A DNA stretch of 64,000 nt from Micromonospora ureilytica (GCF_015751765.1 NZ_JADOTX010000001.1:372001-436000), one strand, 5' to 3'. Numbered from the stretch's first letter, positions 46,591 to 54,646 are shown. Notes: a model not told the origin generated them from the sequence alone. Numbers and translations are program-made.

Positions 46591-46619
46591 TTGTGCACAA
46601 TTTAATTGTGGGCTACGGT
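46591..46619 (+). promoter_or_regulatory. ohrR promoter
   Basis: TTGTGC (46591-46596), a 17-nt spacer and TACGGT (46614-46619) lie upstream of GTG 46626, with 6 nt between -10 and start (leaderless). The OhrR operator fills the spacer. Confidence 0.65.
46596..46610. promoter_or_regulatory. OhrR operator
   Basis: CACAATTTAATTGTG is a perfect 7-1-7 palindrome. It closely matches known OhrR operators (TACAATT-AATTGTA type). It lies between -35 and -10, so OhrR binding would block polymerase. Its AT richness stands out. Confidence 0.85.
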
Positions 46620-46625
46620 TCAGCG

Positions 46626-47072
46626 GTGACCGATGACCTGGTGCTGCGCCGGCAGGTGTGCTTCGCGCTCTACGCCGCGTCGCGCGCACTTACCGACGTC
46701 TACCGGCCGATCCTCGACGAGGTCGGGTTGACCTACCCGCAGTACCTGGTGCTGCTCGTGCTCTGGGAGCGCCCCGACGACGCACCCACGGTGTCCGAGC
46801 TGGGCGCCGAGCTGCGGCTGGACTCCGGCACGCTCTCCCCGCTGCTCAAGCGGCTGGAGGGGGCGGGTCTGGTGGTGCGGCGGCGGTCCGCCCGCGACGA
46901 GCGGCGGGTCGAGGTGGGCCTCACCGAGCAGGGTCGGGCGCTCCGCGAGCAGCTCTGCGACGTCCCACTGCGGATCGCGCAGGCCACCGGGCTGGGCCTC
47001 GGCGAGCTCGTCGCGCTGCGCGACACCCTCACCCGGGTCACCGACACCATCCACCGACAGAAGGAGCAGTGA
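46626..47072 (+). CDS. ohrR: Organic hydroperoxide repressor OhrR (MarR family)
   Basis: 148 aa from GTG 46626. Winged-helix repressor of ohr that is released when organic peroxides oxidise its N-terminal cysteine. The sensing C12 lies in Q-V-C12-F-A-L-Y-A-A-S-R. The conserved tyrosine region and [14 protein letters not shown] follow, and the wing helix is [14 protein letters not shown]. GTGs at 46593 and 46608 are in frame but lie inside the operator, so they were rejected. Only one Cys is near the sensor; a second Cys (about residue 116) could make it a 2-Cys type. Confidence 0.95.
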   Translation: MTDDLVLRRQVCFALYAASRALTDVYRPILDEVGLTYPQYLVLLVLWERPDDAPTVSELGAELRLDSGTLSPLLKRLEGAGLVVRRRSARDERRVEVGLTEQGRALREQLCDVPLRIAQATGLGLGELVALRDTLTRVTDTIHRQKEQ

Positions 47073-47077
47073 CCATC

Positions 47078-47509
47078 ATGCAGGTTCTCTACACCGCGTC
47101 CGCGACCGCCACCGGCGAAGGCCGGGACGGTCACGTCGAGACCTCCGACGGCACGCTCGCGCTCGACCTGGCCGTGCCGAAGGAGATGGGTGGCGCCGGC
47201 AGCGCGGCCAACCCCGAGCAGCTCTTCGCCGCCGGCTACGCGGCCTGCTTCCACAGCGCCCTGCGGGTGGTGGCCCGCCGGGCCAAGGCCGACGTGACCG
47301 GCTCCGTGGTCACCGCCGAGGTGGGCATCGGCCCGAACGGCAGCGGTGGCTTCGGGCTCACCGCGCAGCTCGTCGTCGACCTGCCCGCCGCGCCCCGCGA
47401 GGTCGCCGAGCAGCTGGTCGAGCAGGCCCACCAGGTCTGCCCGTACTCCAACGCCACACGTGGCAACGTCGACGTCACGCTGACCGTCCGCGAGACCCTG
47501 CCCGCGTGA
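47078..47509 (+). CDS. ohr: Organic hydroperoxide resistance protein Ohr
   Basis: 143 aa. Thiol peroxidase of the OsmC superfamily that reduces organic hydroperoxides. The two catalytic cysteines are C57 (A-A-C57-F-H-S) and C121 (V-C121-P-Y-S-N-A-T-R-G-N). ATG 47078 has AAGGAG 11 nt upstream; a GTG at 47069 overlapping the ohrR stop is an alternative that adds three residues. Co-transcribed with ohrR and under its operator. Confidence 0.95.
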   Translation: MQVLYTASATATGEGRDGHVETSDGTLALDLAVPKEMGGAGSAANPEQLFAAGYAACFHSALRVVARRAKADVTGSVVTAEVGIGPNGSGGFGLTAQLVVDLPAAPREVAEQLVEQAHQVCPYSNATRGNVDVTLTVRETLPA

Positions 47510-47555
47510 CGTCGCCTCCCCAGGCCCCCACCCCGGACGAGAGGACGACCACCCC

Positions 47556-48551
47556 GTGACCAGCAACCGCGAGATCCACCTGGCCAGCCGCCCCGTCGGC
47601 TGGCCCACCGAGGACGACTTCCGGCTCGTCGAAACCGACGTTCCGACGCCCGGGCCGGGCCAGATCGTGGTCCGCAACCAGTACCTGTCCGTCGACCCGT
47701 ACATGCGCGGACGGATGAACGACGTCAAGTCGTACGTGGCGCCGTTCGCGCTCGACGCGCCGCTCGACGGCGCCGCGATCGGCGAGGTGGTGGCCAGCGA
47801 GGCGGCGGACATCGCCGTCGGGGCCACCGTCCTGCACGGGCTGGGCTGGCGGGAGTACGCGCTGCTCGACGCCACCGCCGCCCGCCCGGTCGACCCGAGC
47901 ATCGCCCCGGTCAGCGCATACCTGAGCGTGCTCGGCATGACCGGCTTGACCGCGTACGCCGGGCTGCTGGAGGTGGCCGCGATGAAGCCCGGTGAGACGG
48001 TCTTCGTCTCCGCCGCGGCCGGCGCGGTGGGCAGCCTGGTCGGCCAGATCGCCAAGCTCAAGGGCGCCGGCCGGGTGGTCGGCAGCGCCGGCTCGCCGGC
48101 CAAGGTCGAACGGCTGCGGGCGCTGGGCTTCGACGCCGCCTTCGACTACCACGACGGGGTCCGCGAGTCGCTGCGGGCGGCCGCCCCGGACGGCGTCGAC
48201 GTCTACTTCGACAACGTCGGCGGCGACCACCTGGAGGCGGCGATCTCGGCCATGAACCTGCACGGCCGGGTCGCCATCTGCGGCATGATCGCCCAGTACA
48301 ACGCCACCGAACCGTCGGCCGCGCCGCGCAACCTGGCGCTGGTCATCGGCAAGCGGCTCACCCTGCGCGGCTTCCTGGTCAACGATCACAACGACGTGCG
48401 GGCGGCGTTCGTGCGCGACGTCGCGGGCTGGCTGCGCGACGGCACGCTGTCCTACGACGAGACGATCGTGGACGGCGTCGAGAACGCCCCGGCCGCGTTC
48501 CTCGGCCTGCTGCGCGGCGACAACCTCGGCAAGATGCTCGTCAAGGTGTGA
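47556..48551 (+). CDS. NADP-dependent MDR oxidoreductase (CurA/LTB4DH-like)
   Basis: 331 aa, GTG start after GAGAGGAC. Zinc-free medium-chain dehydrogenase/reductase. The N-terminal catalytic domain contains S-V-D-P-Y-M-R-G-R-M and the Rossmann fold has A-A-A-G-A-V-G-S-L-V-G-Q (about residues 150-161). Close relatives reduce the double bond of alpha,beta-unsaturated carbonyls with NADPH. Following ohrR-ohr, it may detoxify aldehydes and enones from lipid peroxidation; that is inference. A 30-nt palindrome ends the unit. Confidence 0.9.
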   Translation: MTSNREIHLASRPVGWPTEDDFRLVETDVPTPGPGQIVVRNQYLSVDPYMRGRMNDVKSYVAPFALDAPLDGAAIGEVVASEAADIAVGATVLHGLGWREYALLDATAARPVDPSIAPVSAYLSVLGMTGLTAYAGLLEVAAMKPGETVFVSAAAGAVGSLVGQIAKLKGAGRVVGSAGSPAKVERLRALGFDAAFDYHDGVRESLRAAAPDGVDVYFDNVGGDHLEAAISAMNLHGRVAICGMIAQYNATEPSAAPRNLALVIGKRLTLRGFLVNDHNDVRAAFVRDVAGWLRDGTLSYDETIVDGVENAPAAFLGLLRGDNLGKMLVKV

Positions 48552-48566
48552 CGTAGACCTCGTGCG

Positions 48567-48596
48567 CGGCGGTCGACCCGATCGGGTCGACCGCCG
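48567..48596 (+). terminator. 30-nt perfect palindrome between the MDR gene and hisF
   Basis: Bases 48567-48596 form an exact 15+15 palindrome (CGGCGGTCGACCCGA and its complement). It should end the upstream transcript before hisF. Confidence 0.75.
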
Positions 48597-48612
48597 TCGC
48601 GGGTGCGGAGGA

Positions 48613-48618
48613 TAGGCT
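48613..48618 (+). promoter_or_regulatory. -10 box for leaderless hisF
   Basis: TAGGCT lies 6 nt before ATG 48625. With the terminator just upstream, hisF is probably transcribed on its own. Confidence 0.6.
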
Positions 48619-48624
48619 CGCGGC

Positions 48625-49392
48625 ATGACGGTGGCGGTACGGGTGATCCCCTGTCTGGACGTGGACGCCGGGCGGGTGGTCAAGGGGGTCAACTTCCTCG
48701 ACCTACGTGACGCCGGTGACCCGGTGGAACTGGCCGCCGCGTACGACCGGGCCGGCGCGGACGAGTTGACCTTCCTCGACGTCACCGCGTCCTCCAGCGA
48801 CCGGGGCACCATGCTCGACGTGGTGCGCCGCACCGCCGAGTCGGTGTTCATCCCGCTGACCGTCGGCGGCGGGGTCCGGCAGGTCGCCGACGTCGACACG
48901 CTGCTGCGCGCCGGGGCGGACAAGGTCGGCGTCAACACCGCCGCCATCGCCCGTCCGGAGCTGATCGCCGAGATCGCCGACCGGTTCGGCCGGCAGGTGC
49001 TCGTGCTCTCCCTCGACGTGCGTCGGTCGTCGAACGGCGGCACGCCCAGTGGCTTCGAGGTCACCACGCACGGCGGTCGGCGCGGCACCGGCATCGACGC
49101 CGTCTGGTGGGCACACCGGGGCGCCGAGTTGGGCGCGGGGGAGATCCTGCTCAACTCGATGGACGCCGACGGCACCAAAGCCGGCTTCGACCTGGAGTTG
49201 ATCGCCGCGGTGCGAGCGGTCGTGGACGTACCGGTGGTGGCCAGTGGGGGCGCCGGCGAGGTGGCCCACTTTCCGCCAGCGATCGGCGCCGGCGCGGACG
49301 CGGTGCTCGCCGCCAGCGTCTTCCACTTCGGTGAGCTGACCGTCGCCCAGGTCAAGGACGCGCTGCGCCACAGCGGGCACCCGGTGCGCTAG
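48625..49392 (+). CDS. hisF: Imidazole glycerol phosphate synthase, cyclase subunit
   Basis: 255 aa. (beta/alpha)8 enzyme that forms the imidazole ring and AICAR from PRFAR and ammonia from HisH. Catalytic Asp12 is in I-P-C-L-D12-V-D; the second is in L-N-S-M-D-A-D-G-T. The phosphate-binding segments T-V-G-G-G-V-R and A-S-G-G-A-G-E are present. It is separated from the rest of the his operon by ohrR-ohr-MDR and has its own terminator and promoter signals upstream. Convergent with the next gene, overlapping by a few bases. Confidence 0.97.
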   Translation: MTVAVRVIPCLDVDAGRVVKGVNFLDLRDAGDPVELAAAYDRAGADELTFLDVTASSSDRGTMLDVVRRTAESVFIPLTVGGGVRQVADVDTLLRAGADKVGVNTAAIARPELIAEIADRFGRQVLVLSLDVRRSSNGGTPSGFEVTTHGGRRGTGIDAVWWAHRGAELGAGEILLNSMDADGTKAGFDLELIAAVRAVVDVPVVASGGAGEVAHFPPAIGAGADAVLAASVFHFGELTVAQVKDALRHSGHPVR

Positions 49393-49580
49393 CCAGGCGG
49401 GGCCGCCGTCCGCGCCGGGCCCAGGTGGTACGCGTCGTGCGCGATCAGATTCGCGAACGCTCCCGCCCATGCCCAGCACCGGGCGCAGGTGCCGCAGATC
49501 GGACATCGCCCGTGTCGCTGCTCATGCTCGGTCAGAACCCGCCACCATCGGGCCAGTTGTTCCGGGGTGGGCGCACTCAC
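49389..49580 (-). CDS. Tiny Cys-rich protein (C-x2-C-x2-C-x2-C)
   Basis: 63 aa, GTG overlapping the stop of the upstream gene (GTGA). The centre, [12 protein letters not shown], has four cysteines in near-perfect C-x2-C spacing and probably binds zinc. The rest is helical with several Trp and His. No family is recognised. It is second in a two-gene unit divergent from an XRE regulator. Confidence 0.6.
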   Translation of the reverse strand: MSAPTPEQLARWWRVLTEHEQRHGRCPICGTCARCWAWAGAFANLIAHDAYHLGPARTAAPPG

Positions 49581-49825
49581 CGGGCTCCATCCGTGTTCGC
49601 GAGGATCGCCGCGACCGACACCTGCGCCTCGAAGCACCACCCGCCGGCACAATCCGGTACGGGGCCAGCGCACGTGTGCCCCCGCAACCGCACCATGCCG
49701 CCGACATGCTGCGGGTCCACCACCACCGCCCACACCAGTTCGTCGCGGTTGGTCGGATTCGGGCTGATCTCCCACGCCAGCAGGTGCAGCAGGGTGCCCG
49801 CAGGCACCTGAAGGCTGTCGGTCAT
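49577..49825 (-). CDS. Small Cys-containing protein divergent from the XRE regulator
   Basis: 82 aa, ATG 49825 with GGAG 7-10 nt upstream. Mostly beta-like, with three cysteines in H-T-C-A-G-P-V-P-D-C-A-G-G-W-C near residues 54-68. No family is recognised. It overlaps the next tiny gene by GTGA, so the two are co-translated. Position opposite an XRE regulator suggests a dedicated module, like the small partner genes of XRE proteins in other actinomycetes. Confidence 0.6.
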   Translation of the reverse strand: MTDSLQVPAGTLLHLLAWEISPNPTNRDELVWAVVVDPQHVGGMVRLRGHTCAGPVPDCAGGWCFEAQVSVAAILANTDGAR

Positions 49826-49966
49826 GTTCGGCTCCGAGGGCAAGGGGTGTCCGCCTTTCCGGTGATGTCCACAGTTCCCGTCGATCCCGTCGGAAGCTGC
49901 TGCGCCAGATGGACTGATACGTCGAGCGTGGCCGATAAGCTGGGCCTACGGCAGGCGTGCGCGGTG

Positions 49967-49988
49967 TGCACACGCTCCTGCACACGCT
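49967..49988 (+). repeat. Direct repeat TGCACACGCT before the XRE gene
   Basis: TGCACACGCT occurs at 49967-49976 and 49979-49988, 12 bp apart, ending 11 nt before the XRE start. TAAGCT at 49936-49941 could be the -10. The repeat is a candidate autoregulatory operator. Confidence 0.5.
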
Positions 49989-49999
49989 GGGGGTCGGAG

Positions 50000-51217
50000 A
50001 TGGACACCTTCGGGCAGCTACTCAGACGGCATCGCGAGAGCGCCGGGCTGTCCCTGCGGCAGCTCGGTTCGCTCATCCACTTCCAGTACAGCCACATCGC
50101 TCAGGTGGAGCGTGGTGGACGCCGTCCCACCGATGCGCTGGCCGCGGCCTGCGATCGGGCCTTGGACGCTGACGGCGCGCTCGTCGAGGCGTACCGGACC
50201 GACCGAGCCGGTGCCACCGACATGCACAGACGCACCATGCTGCGGGCCATGACCACCTTGGCCGCCGCCCCCGCCGTCGCGCCTCTGGCAGGGTTCGAAG
50301 CCCTTCGCCACGGCCTCGGCGACGCGGTGACGCCCGACCACGACGAGTGGGAGCAGATCGCGGCCGAGTACGGCCACAGCTACTACCGGCAAGCCCATCC
50401 CGCGCTGATGGCCCAGCTGAGAGCCGACCTAACCGTGCTGCAACACCAGGTCGCAGCCGACACTGGTAGGCGCCGACCTGGTCTCCTGCGGGCTGCCGCG
50501 CACCTATCCGTCATCGTCGCGTTGAGCCTTGTCGCGTCGGGGCAGACCGTGATGGGTCGCCGCTGGTGGCAGACCGCCCATCGCGTTGCCGGCGAATCCG
50601 GGGACACCGACACCCGAATGTTGGTGCGGGCGTGGGATGTGGTGAACGGCTGCTACGACGGACGCCGACCGTCGGCGATCGTCGCCCTGTCGGACAAGGC
50701 ATTGCCTCTGCTGGGCCGAGAGGCCACGTCGGCGGCGTGCGGGTTGCTCGCCGGCCGGTCCCAAGCCCTGTCGTTGGCCGGGCGGCATGCGGAGGCGGTG
50801 GCGACGGTGCGGCAACTCGCCGACCTGGCCCAGCAGCTACCAGCCGCGATCGCGGGCGACGTGGAGTCGTTGTGGGGGTGGCCGGAGCATCGGCTTCACC
50901 ACACCGAATCGTGGGTGTACACGCACGCCGGCCGTCTGGTCGACGCGGAGGCCGCGCAGGAGCGGGCCCTCGACCTGTACCCGGCGTCGCAGGTGCGGTT
51001 ACGTGCGCAGGTGCAACTGCATCAGGCTGCCCGGCTGATTCGGGGCGGGCACATTCCCGACGGGTTGCGGCATGCCGCCGACACCCTCGACGCGCTGCCG
51101 GTTCGCCTCCACAACCACCTGCTGCGGTCGGTGGCCGCCCAGGTCACGGCAGCCGTACCCACGACCGAGCGGTCAAGGCCGGCGTTCGCGGATCTCGCCG
51201 ACCGGGTTCGGGCCTAG
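50000..51217 (+). CDS. XRE-family regulator with TPR-like C-terminus
   Basis: 405 aa, ATG after GGGGGTCGGAG. A lambda-Cro-type helix-turn-helix covers residues 4-60 (L-L-R-R-H-R-E-S-A-G-L-S-L-R-Q-L-G through V-E-R-G-G-R-R-P-T). The remaining ~330 residues are Ala/Leu-rich helices with a TPR-like pattern. This layout is common in actinomycete regulators that sense small peptides or partner proteins. It is divergent from two tiny Cys-rich genes, its likely targets or partners. Confidence 0.85.
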   Translation: MDTFGQLLRRHRESAGLSLRQLGSLIHFQYSHIAQVERGGRRPTDALAAACDRALDADGALVEAYRTDRAGATDMHRRTMLRAMTTLAAAPAVAPLAGFEALRHGLGDAVTPDHDEWEQIAAEYGHSYYRQAHPALMAQLRADLTVLQHQVAADTGRRRPGLLRAAAHLSVIVALSLVASGQTVMGRRWWQTAHRVAGESGDTDTRMLVRAWDVVNGCYDGRRPSAIVALSDKALPLLGREATSAACGLLAGRSQALSLAGRHAEAVATVRQLADLAQQLPAAIAGDVESLWGWPEHRLHHTESWVYTHAGRLVDAEAAQERALDLYPASQVRLRAQVQLHQAARLIRGGHIPDGLRHAADTLDALPVRLHNHLLRSVAAQVTAAVPTTERSRPAFADLADRVRA

Positions 51218-51220
51218 GCT
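51215..51220 (+). promoter_or_regulatory. -10 box for the leaderless GNAT gene
   Basis: TAGGCT overlaps the XRE stop codon and ends 8 nt before ATG 51229. Confidence 0.45.
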
Positions 51221-51228
51221 CATCCGCT

Positions 51229-51771
51229 ATGCCGGTGACGTACAGCGTGCACACCGCCGAATCGGCCACGGCGGTGTTTCCGGCGCTGGTGCGTCTGTAC
51301 GCGGTCGTCTACGCCGAGCCACCGTACGCCGAGGGACCGGAGCAGGTGGCCGGCTTCGCCAATGGTTTGCCCGACGAGACGCGACGCGACGGGTTCACTC
51401 TCGTCGTGGCCGAGGACGGGGAAGTGCTGGTCGGTGCGGCGTACGGGTGGAGGTTGCCAGCCGGCCGTTGGTGGACGCGCGCCGACACCGAGCCTTCTAA
51501 CGATCTACGGGCCGCCGACAAGTTCGCGGTGATGGAGTGGATTGTGCATCCCGACCGGCGCGGTGCGGGCATCGGTGCGGAACTCATCCGTCGGCTCCTC
51601 GACGGGCGGCCCGAGCGGTGGGCAACTCTCGCGTCCAACCCGGCAGCGCCGGCCCGTGCCGTCTACCAGCGCGCGGGATGGCAGCAGGTCGGCGGGTCAG
51701 CGATGCCCGACGGCACGCCCATGCACCTGCTGGTCCTGCCGCTGCCCGTTGCGCCGGTCCGGCGTCGCTGA
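51229..51771 (+). CDS. GNAT family N-acetyltransferase
   Basis: 180 aa. The acetyl-CoA-binding motif is in V-H-P-D-R-R-G-A-G-I-G-A-E-L-I (about residues 105-119). A-R-A-V-Y-Q-R-A-G-W is the closing GNAT motif. The substrate is unknown. It lies 11 nt after the XRE gene, but a TAGGCT box suggests its own leaderless start as well. Confidence 0.88.
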   Translation: MPVTYSVHTAESATAVFPALVRLYAVVYAEPPYAEGPEQVAGFANGLPDETRRDGFTLVVAEDGEVLVGAAYGWRLPAGRWWTRADTEPSNDLRAADKFAVMEWIVHPDRRGAGIGAELIRRLLDGRPERWATLASNPAAPARAVYQRAGWQQVGGSAMPDGTPMHLLVLPLPVAPVRRR

Positions 51772-51814
51772 TCCCCGGCCGCCTCCGCCGCGCCGAGCAT
51801 CACGACGACAGAGG

Positions 51815-52276
51815 TCAGCGCTCGCCGGAGTGTCCCTCCGGTGACCGACGCGGGGTGGGGATCGAACGGACCGCGTACTCCTGGACGGCCGCCGCGTGGT
51901 CGGCCTCGTCCAGGATCCAGTCGGCGCTGCCGGGCGCGTGCCGGCGGGTCAACACACCCTGCACGGTGTCCACCATGGTCGCCACACCCGCGCGTGGGCG
52001 GGTACGCCACAGCTGCTCACCGTCGGCGGTGATCCGGAACCAGCCGTCGGCGACGCTGATCAGACCGGCGCCGACCAGCCGCTGGACCGCGGCCTCCACC
52101 TCGTGTCGCTGCGGGATCGCGTGGTTGAGGTGGTCGGCGGTGGAGAGCACGTCGGTCAGGCGGACGCCCTCCGGCCGTCGACTTGTCGCCGAACGACGGT
52201 GCCGTCCGGCCCCGCTCGCGATGACGAGCGACACGAAGATCCAGGCGTCCGTCCAGCGCCAACCGTTCTCCCCCAT
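51815..52276 (-). CDS. Hypothetical protein with a winged-helix-like core
   Basis: 153 aa, ATG 52276. After a W-R-W-T-D-A-W-I-F-V N-terminus, residues about 40-95 (L-T-D-V-L ... V-E-A-A-V-Q-R-L-V-G-A-G-L-I ... F-R-I-T-A-D-G) follow a winged-helix pattern. The C-terminus is Arg/Pro-rich. No specific family is recognised. It is a candidate DNA-binding protein with low certainty. Confidence 0.6.
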   Translation of the reverse strand: MGENGWRWTDAWIFVSLVIASGAGRHRRSATSRRPEGVRLTDVLSTADHLNHAIPQRHEVEAAVQRLVGAGLISVADGWFRITADGEQLWRTRPRAGVATMVDTVQGVLTRRHAPGSADWILDEADHAAAVQEYAVRSIPTPRRSPEGHSGER

Positions 52277-52377
52277 GCAGAGATGATGACGGCGCGCGTC
52301 GCGGAAGGGAACACCCACCCTCCAACCGGTACTCAGCACCACCAGGACGTACCGGTTCGCGGACGGTCGGTGAGGGT

Positions 52378-53112
52378 TCAGCCGGCGGGGGCGGCCGGCG
52401 CGGCACTGGCGGGCGGGGGAGCGGCGCTGTCGGGCGGGAGCGCGGCGCTGTCGGGCGGGAGCGCGGCGCTGTCGGGCGGGAGCGCGGCGCTGTCGGGCGC
52501 GGTTTCCTCCGGCACCGCGAACAGCGGGATGAAGAACTGGGCCAACGGGCCGATGGCCAGCGCGTACGCGACGGTGCCCAGGCCGACCGTGCCGCCGAGC
52601 AGCCAGCCCAGCGCCAGCACGATGACCTCGATGACGGTGCGCACCAGTCGGACCGACCGGCCGGGTCGACGGGCCACGTACCCGGTCATCAGGCCGTCGC
52701 GGGGGCCGGGCCCCAACCGGGCACCGAGGTAGAGAGCCGTGGCGGCGCCGTTGGCGACGATCCCGCTGATCAGCATGGCGATCCGGACGCTGAGCGGGCC
52801 ACCTGCTGGCAGCAGGGCCACTGTGGCATCCACCACCAGGCCGATCACCACGACGTTGCTGACCGTGCCGAGGCCGGGCCGCTGCCGCAGCGGGATCCAG
52901 AGCAGCAGGACCAGAGCGCCGACGCCGATGGTGACCGTGCCGAAGGAGAGCCCGGTCAGCTTGGAGAGCCCCTGGTGGAACACGTCCCACGGGTCAAGGC
53001 CCAGGTGGGAGCGGATCATCAGAGCCATGCTGACGCCGTAGAGCGCGAGACCGAGGTAGAGCTGGACCAACCGTCGAACCGGCCGGTGCCGCAGATTGCC
53101 AAGCAGTGCCAT
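52378..53112 (-). CDS. YczE family membrane protein
   Basis: 244 aa, about five to six membrane helices (residues 12-200) of the YczE/YyaS/YitT type; L-G-L-D-P-W-D-V-F-H-Q-G and R-L-G-P-G-P-R-D-G-L-M-T-G are typical. ATG 53112 has TAGGGT 7 nt upstream (leaderless). The last ~40 residues are a P-P-D-S-A-A-L repeat encoded by 21-bp tandem units. Divergent from a MocR-type regulator, which matches the known YczR-YczE pairing. Transport substrate unknown. Confidence 0.85.
   Translation of the reverse strand: MALLGNLRHRPVRRLVQLYLGLALYGVSMALMIRSHLGLDPWDVFHQGLSKLTGLSFGTVTIGVGALVLLLWIPLRQRPGLGTVSNVVVIGLVVDATVALLPAGGPLSVRIAMLISGIVANGAATALYLGARLGPGPRDGLMTGYVARRPGRSVRLVRTVIEVIVLALGWLLGGTVGLGTVAYALAIGPLAQFFIPLFAVPEETAPDSAALPPDSAALPPDSAALPPDSAAPPPASAAPAAPAG
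52421..52500 (-). repeat. 21-bp tandem repeat, ~3.8 copies
   Basis: Units start at 52421, 52442, 52463 and 52484 and are identical over three full copies. They encode P-P-D-S-A-A-L in the yczE-like tail. Exact identity suggests recent slippage, so copy number should vary between strains. Confidence 0.9.
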
Positions 53113-53119
53113 GCATGCC

Positions 53120-53125
53120 ACCCTA
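53120..53125 (-). promoter_or_regulatory. -10 box for leaderless yczE-like gene
   Basis: TAGGGT on the minus strand lies 7 nt before ATG 53112. Confidence 0.5.
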
Positions 53126-53128
53126 GGT

Positions 53129-53156
53129 GCCAATCCTCATCGAGGAAGAAGCCAAT
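53129..53156. promoter_or_regulatory. Candidate MocR/YczR operator: GCCAAT direct repeat
   Basis: GCCAAT occurs at 53129-53134 and 53151-53156, 22 bp apart (two helical turns), with CCTCATCGAGG between. MocR regulators usually bind direct repeats in divergent promoters. The site lies between the divergent yczE-like and mocR genes. Confidence 0.45.
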
Positions 53157-53171
53157 ATCCGAGGAGTGGCT

Positions 53172-54629
53172 ATGACCGGGCAGGTGCGCGGAGTCCAATT
53201 GGCCCGTCTGCTCGGGCAGTGGCATGCCCTACCGGGCCGCCGCCGCAGCCCGGACTACGCCGCTCTGGCCGGATCGGTGCGCGGGCTGCTCGCCGACGGC
53301 CGGCTACCGCTGGGCGTCCGCCTCCCGGCCGAACGGGAGTTGGCCGAGGCGCTCCGGATCAGCCGGACCACTGTCACCGCCGCCTACCGGCAGCTGCGCG
53401 AGACCGGGCACCTGGCCAGCCGTCGGGGTGCCGGCAGCTGGACGATGCTGCCCGGCAACCACCGGGTGGCCAGCACCGGCCTGTGGACCCCGCTGGACGA
53501 CCGGGAGATGCTCGACCTCGGCGTCGCGGCACTGGCCGCCCCGCCGCAACTGCTGTCGGCCGCCCGGGCCGCCACCGAGGACCTGCCCCGCTACCTGACC
53601 GGGGCCGGCTACCACCCGACCGGCATCATCGAGCTGCGCGAGGCCGTGGCCGACGCGTACACCGCCCGGGGTCTGCCCACCTCGGCCGACCAGATCATGG
53701 TCACCAGCGGCACCCAGCACGCCCTGGACCTGGTGTTGCGACTCGCTCTCGCCCCCGGCGGCAGCGTCCTGGTCGAGTCCCCGACCTATCCCAACGCGCT
53801 CGCCGCGCTGGCCGGCCGACGCGCCCGGATCACCACCCACGGCCTGGCCGCCGATGCCGGCGGTTGGGAACCCGACCTGCTGCTGGGCAGCCTCCGGCAG
53901 ACCCGGCCCAAGCTGGCCTACCTGATCCCGGAGTTCCAGAACCCGACCGGGCACCTGATGCCCGCCTCGCTGCGCGAGCGCGTGGTGGCCGCCGCACACG
54001 CGGTCGGCACCGACCTGATCATCGACGAGTCCTTCGTGGATCTGTCGATGGACGGCACCGAGCCGCCACCCCCGGTCGCCACCTACGACCGGCACAGCCG
54101 GGTGATCAGCATCGGCGGGATGAGCAAGCCCTACTGGGGTGGCCTGCGGATCGGCTGGGTGCGCGCGTCCGCGCCGCAGGTGCAGCGGCTGGCCGCCGTG
54201 CGGGTCGGGGTCGACATGGCCAGCCCGGTGCTTGACCAACTGGTCGCGGTGCACCTGCTCGCCGACGCCGAGGCCATCGTCGCCGACCGCCGCGTCCAGT
54301 TGGCCGTCCAGCGGGACGCCCTGCTCGGCGCGCTGGCGGACCGACTGCCGGAGTGGCGGGTCACCGTGCCACGGGGTGGCGTGACGCTCTGGGCCGAGTT
54401 GGACGGCCCGATCTCGAGCGCGCTGGCCCGGGCCGCGGAGGAGGTCGGCGTACGGCTGGCGCCCGGCCCCCGGTTCGGTCTGGACGGCACCCTGGAGCGC
54501 TTCCTGCGGCTGCCGTTCACACTGCCCGCGGCGGATCTCGTGGAGGCCGTCGGGCGGATCGCGGCGATCCGCTACGACCTGGACCGGGCCGGCCGCCAGC
54601 GGTGGCGCGAGCCGGCCGTCATCGCCTGA
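53172..54629 (+). CDS. MocR-type GntR regulator with aminotransferase domain (YczR-like)
   Basis: 485 aa, ATG 53172 after GAGGAG. A GntR winged helix (about residues 28-95, with L-P-A-E-R-E-L-A-E-A-L-R-I-S-R-T-T-V) is joined to a fold-type I PLP domain. The PLP lysine is in S-I-G-G-M-S-K-P-Y-W-G-G. The F-Q-N-P-T-G and D-E-S-F-V motifs are present. Such proteins sense PLP or an amino compound. The YczR subgroup is defined by pairing with the divergent yczE membrane gene, as here. Confidence 0.92.
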   Translation: MTGQVRGVQLARLLGQWHALPGRRRSPDYAALAGSVRGLLADGRLPLGVRLPAERELAEALRISRTTVTAAYRQLRETGHLASRRGAGSWTMLPGNHRVASTGLWTPLDDREMLDLGVAALAAPPQLLSAARAATEDLPRYLTGAGYHPTGIIELREAVADAYTARGLPTSADQIMVTSGTQHALDLVLRLALAPGGSVLVESPTYPNALAALAGRRARITTHGLAADAGGWEPDLLLGSLRQTRPKLAYLIPEFQNPTGHLMPASLRERVVAAAHAVGTDLIIDESFVDLSMDGTEPPPPVATYDRHSRVISIGGMSKPYWGGLRIGWVRASAPQVQRLAAVRVGVDMASPVLDQLVAVHLLADAEAIVADRRVQLAVQRDALLGALADRLPEWRVTVPRGGVTLWAELDGPISSALARAAEEVGVRLAPGPRFGLDGTLERFLRLPFTLPAADLVEAVGRIAAIRYDLDRAGRQRWREPAVIA

Positions 54630-54646
54630 GCGCCGGTGCCACGAAC

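Noticed and set aside
46593..46625. Upstream GTG starts for ohrR
   Set aside because: They lie within the operator and upstream of the predicted transcription start; family N-termini match GTG 46626.
49389..54629. Genomic island or prophage remnant
   Set aside because: No integrase, tRNA site, phage or transposase gene is seen, and base use looks like the flanks.
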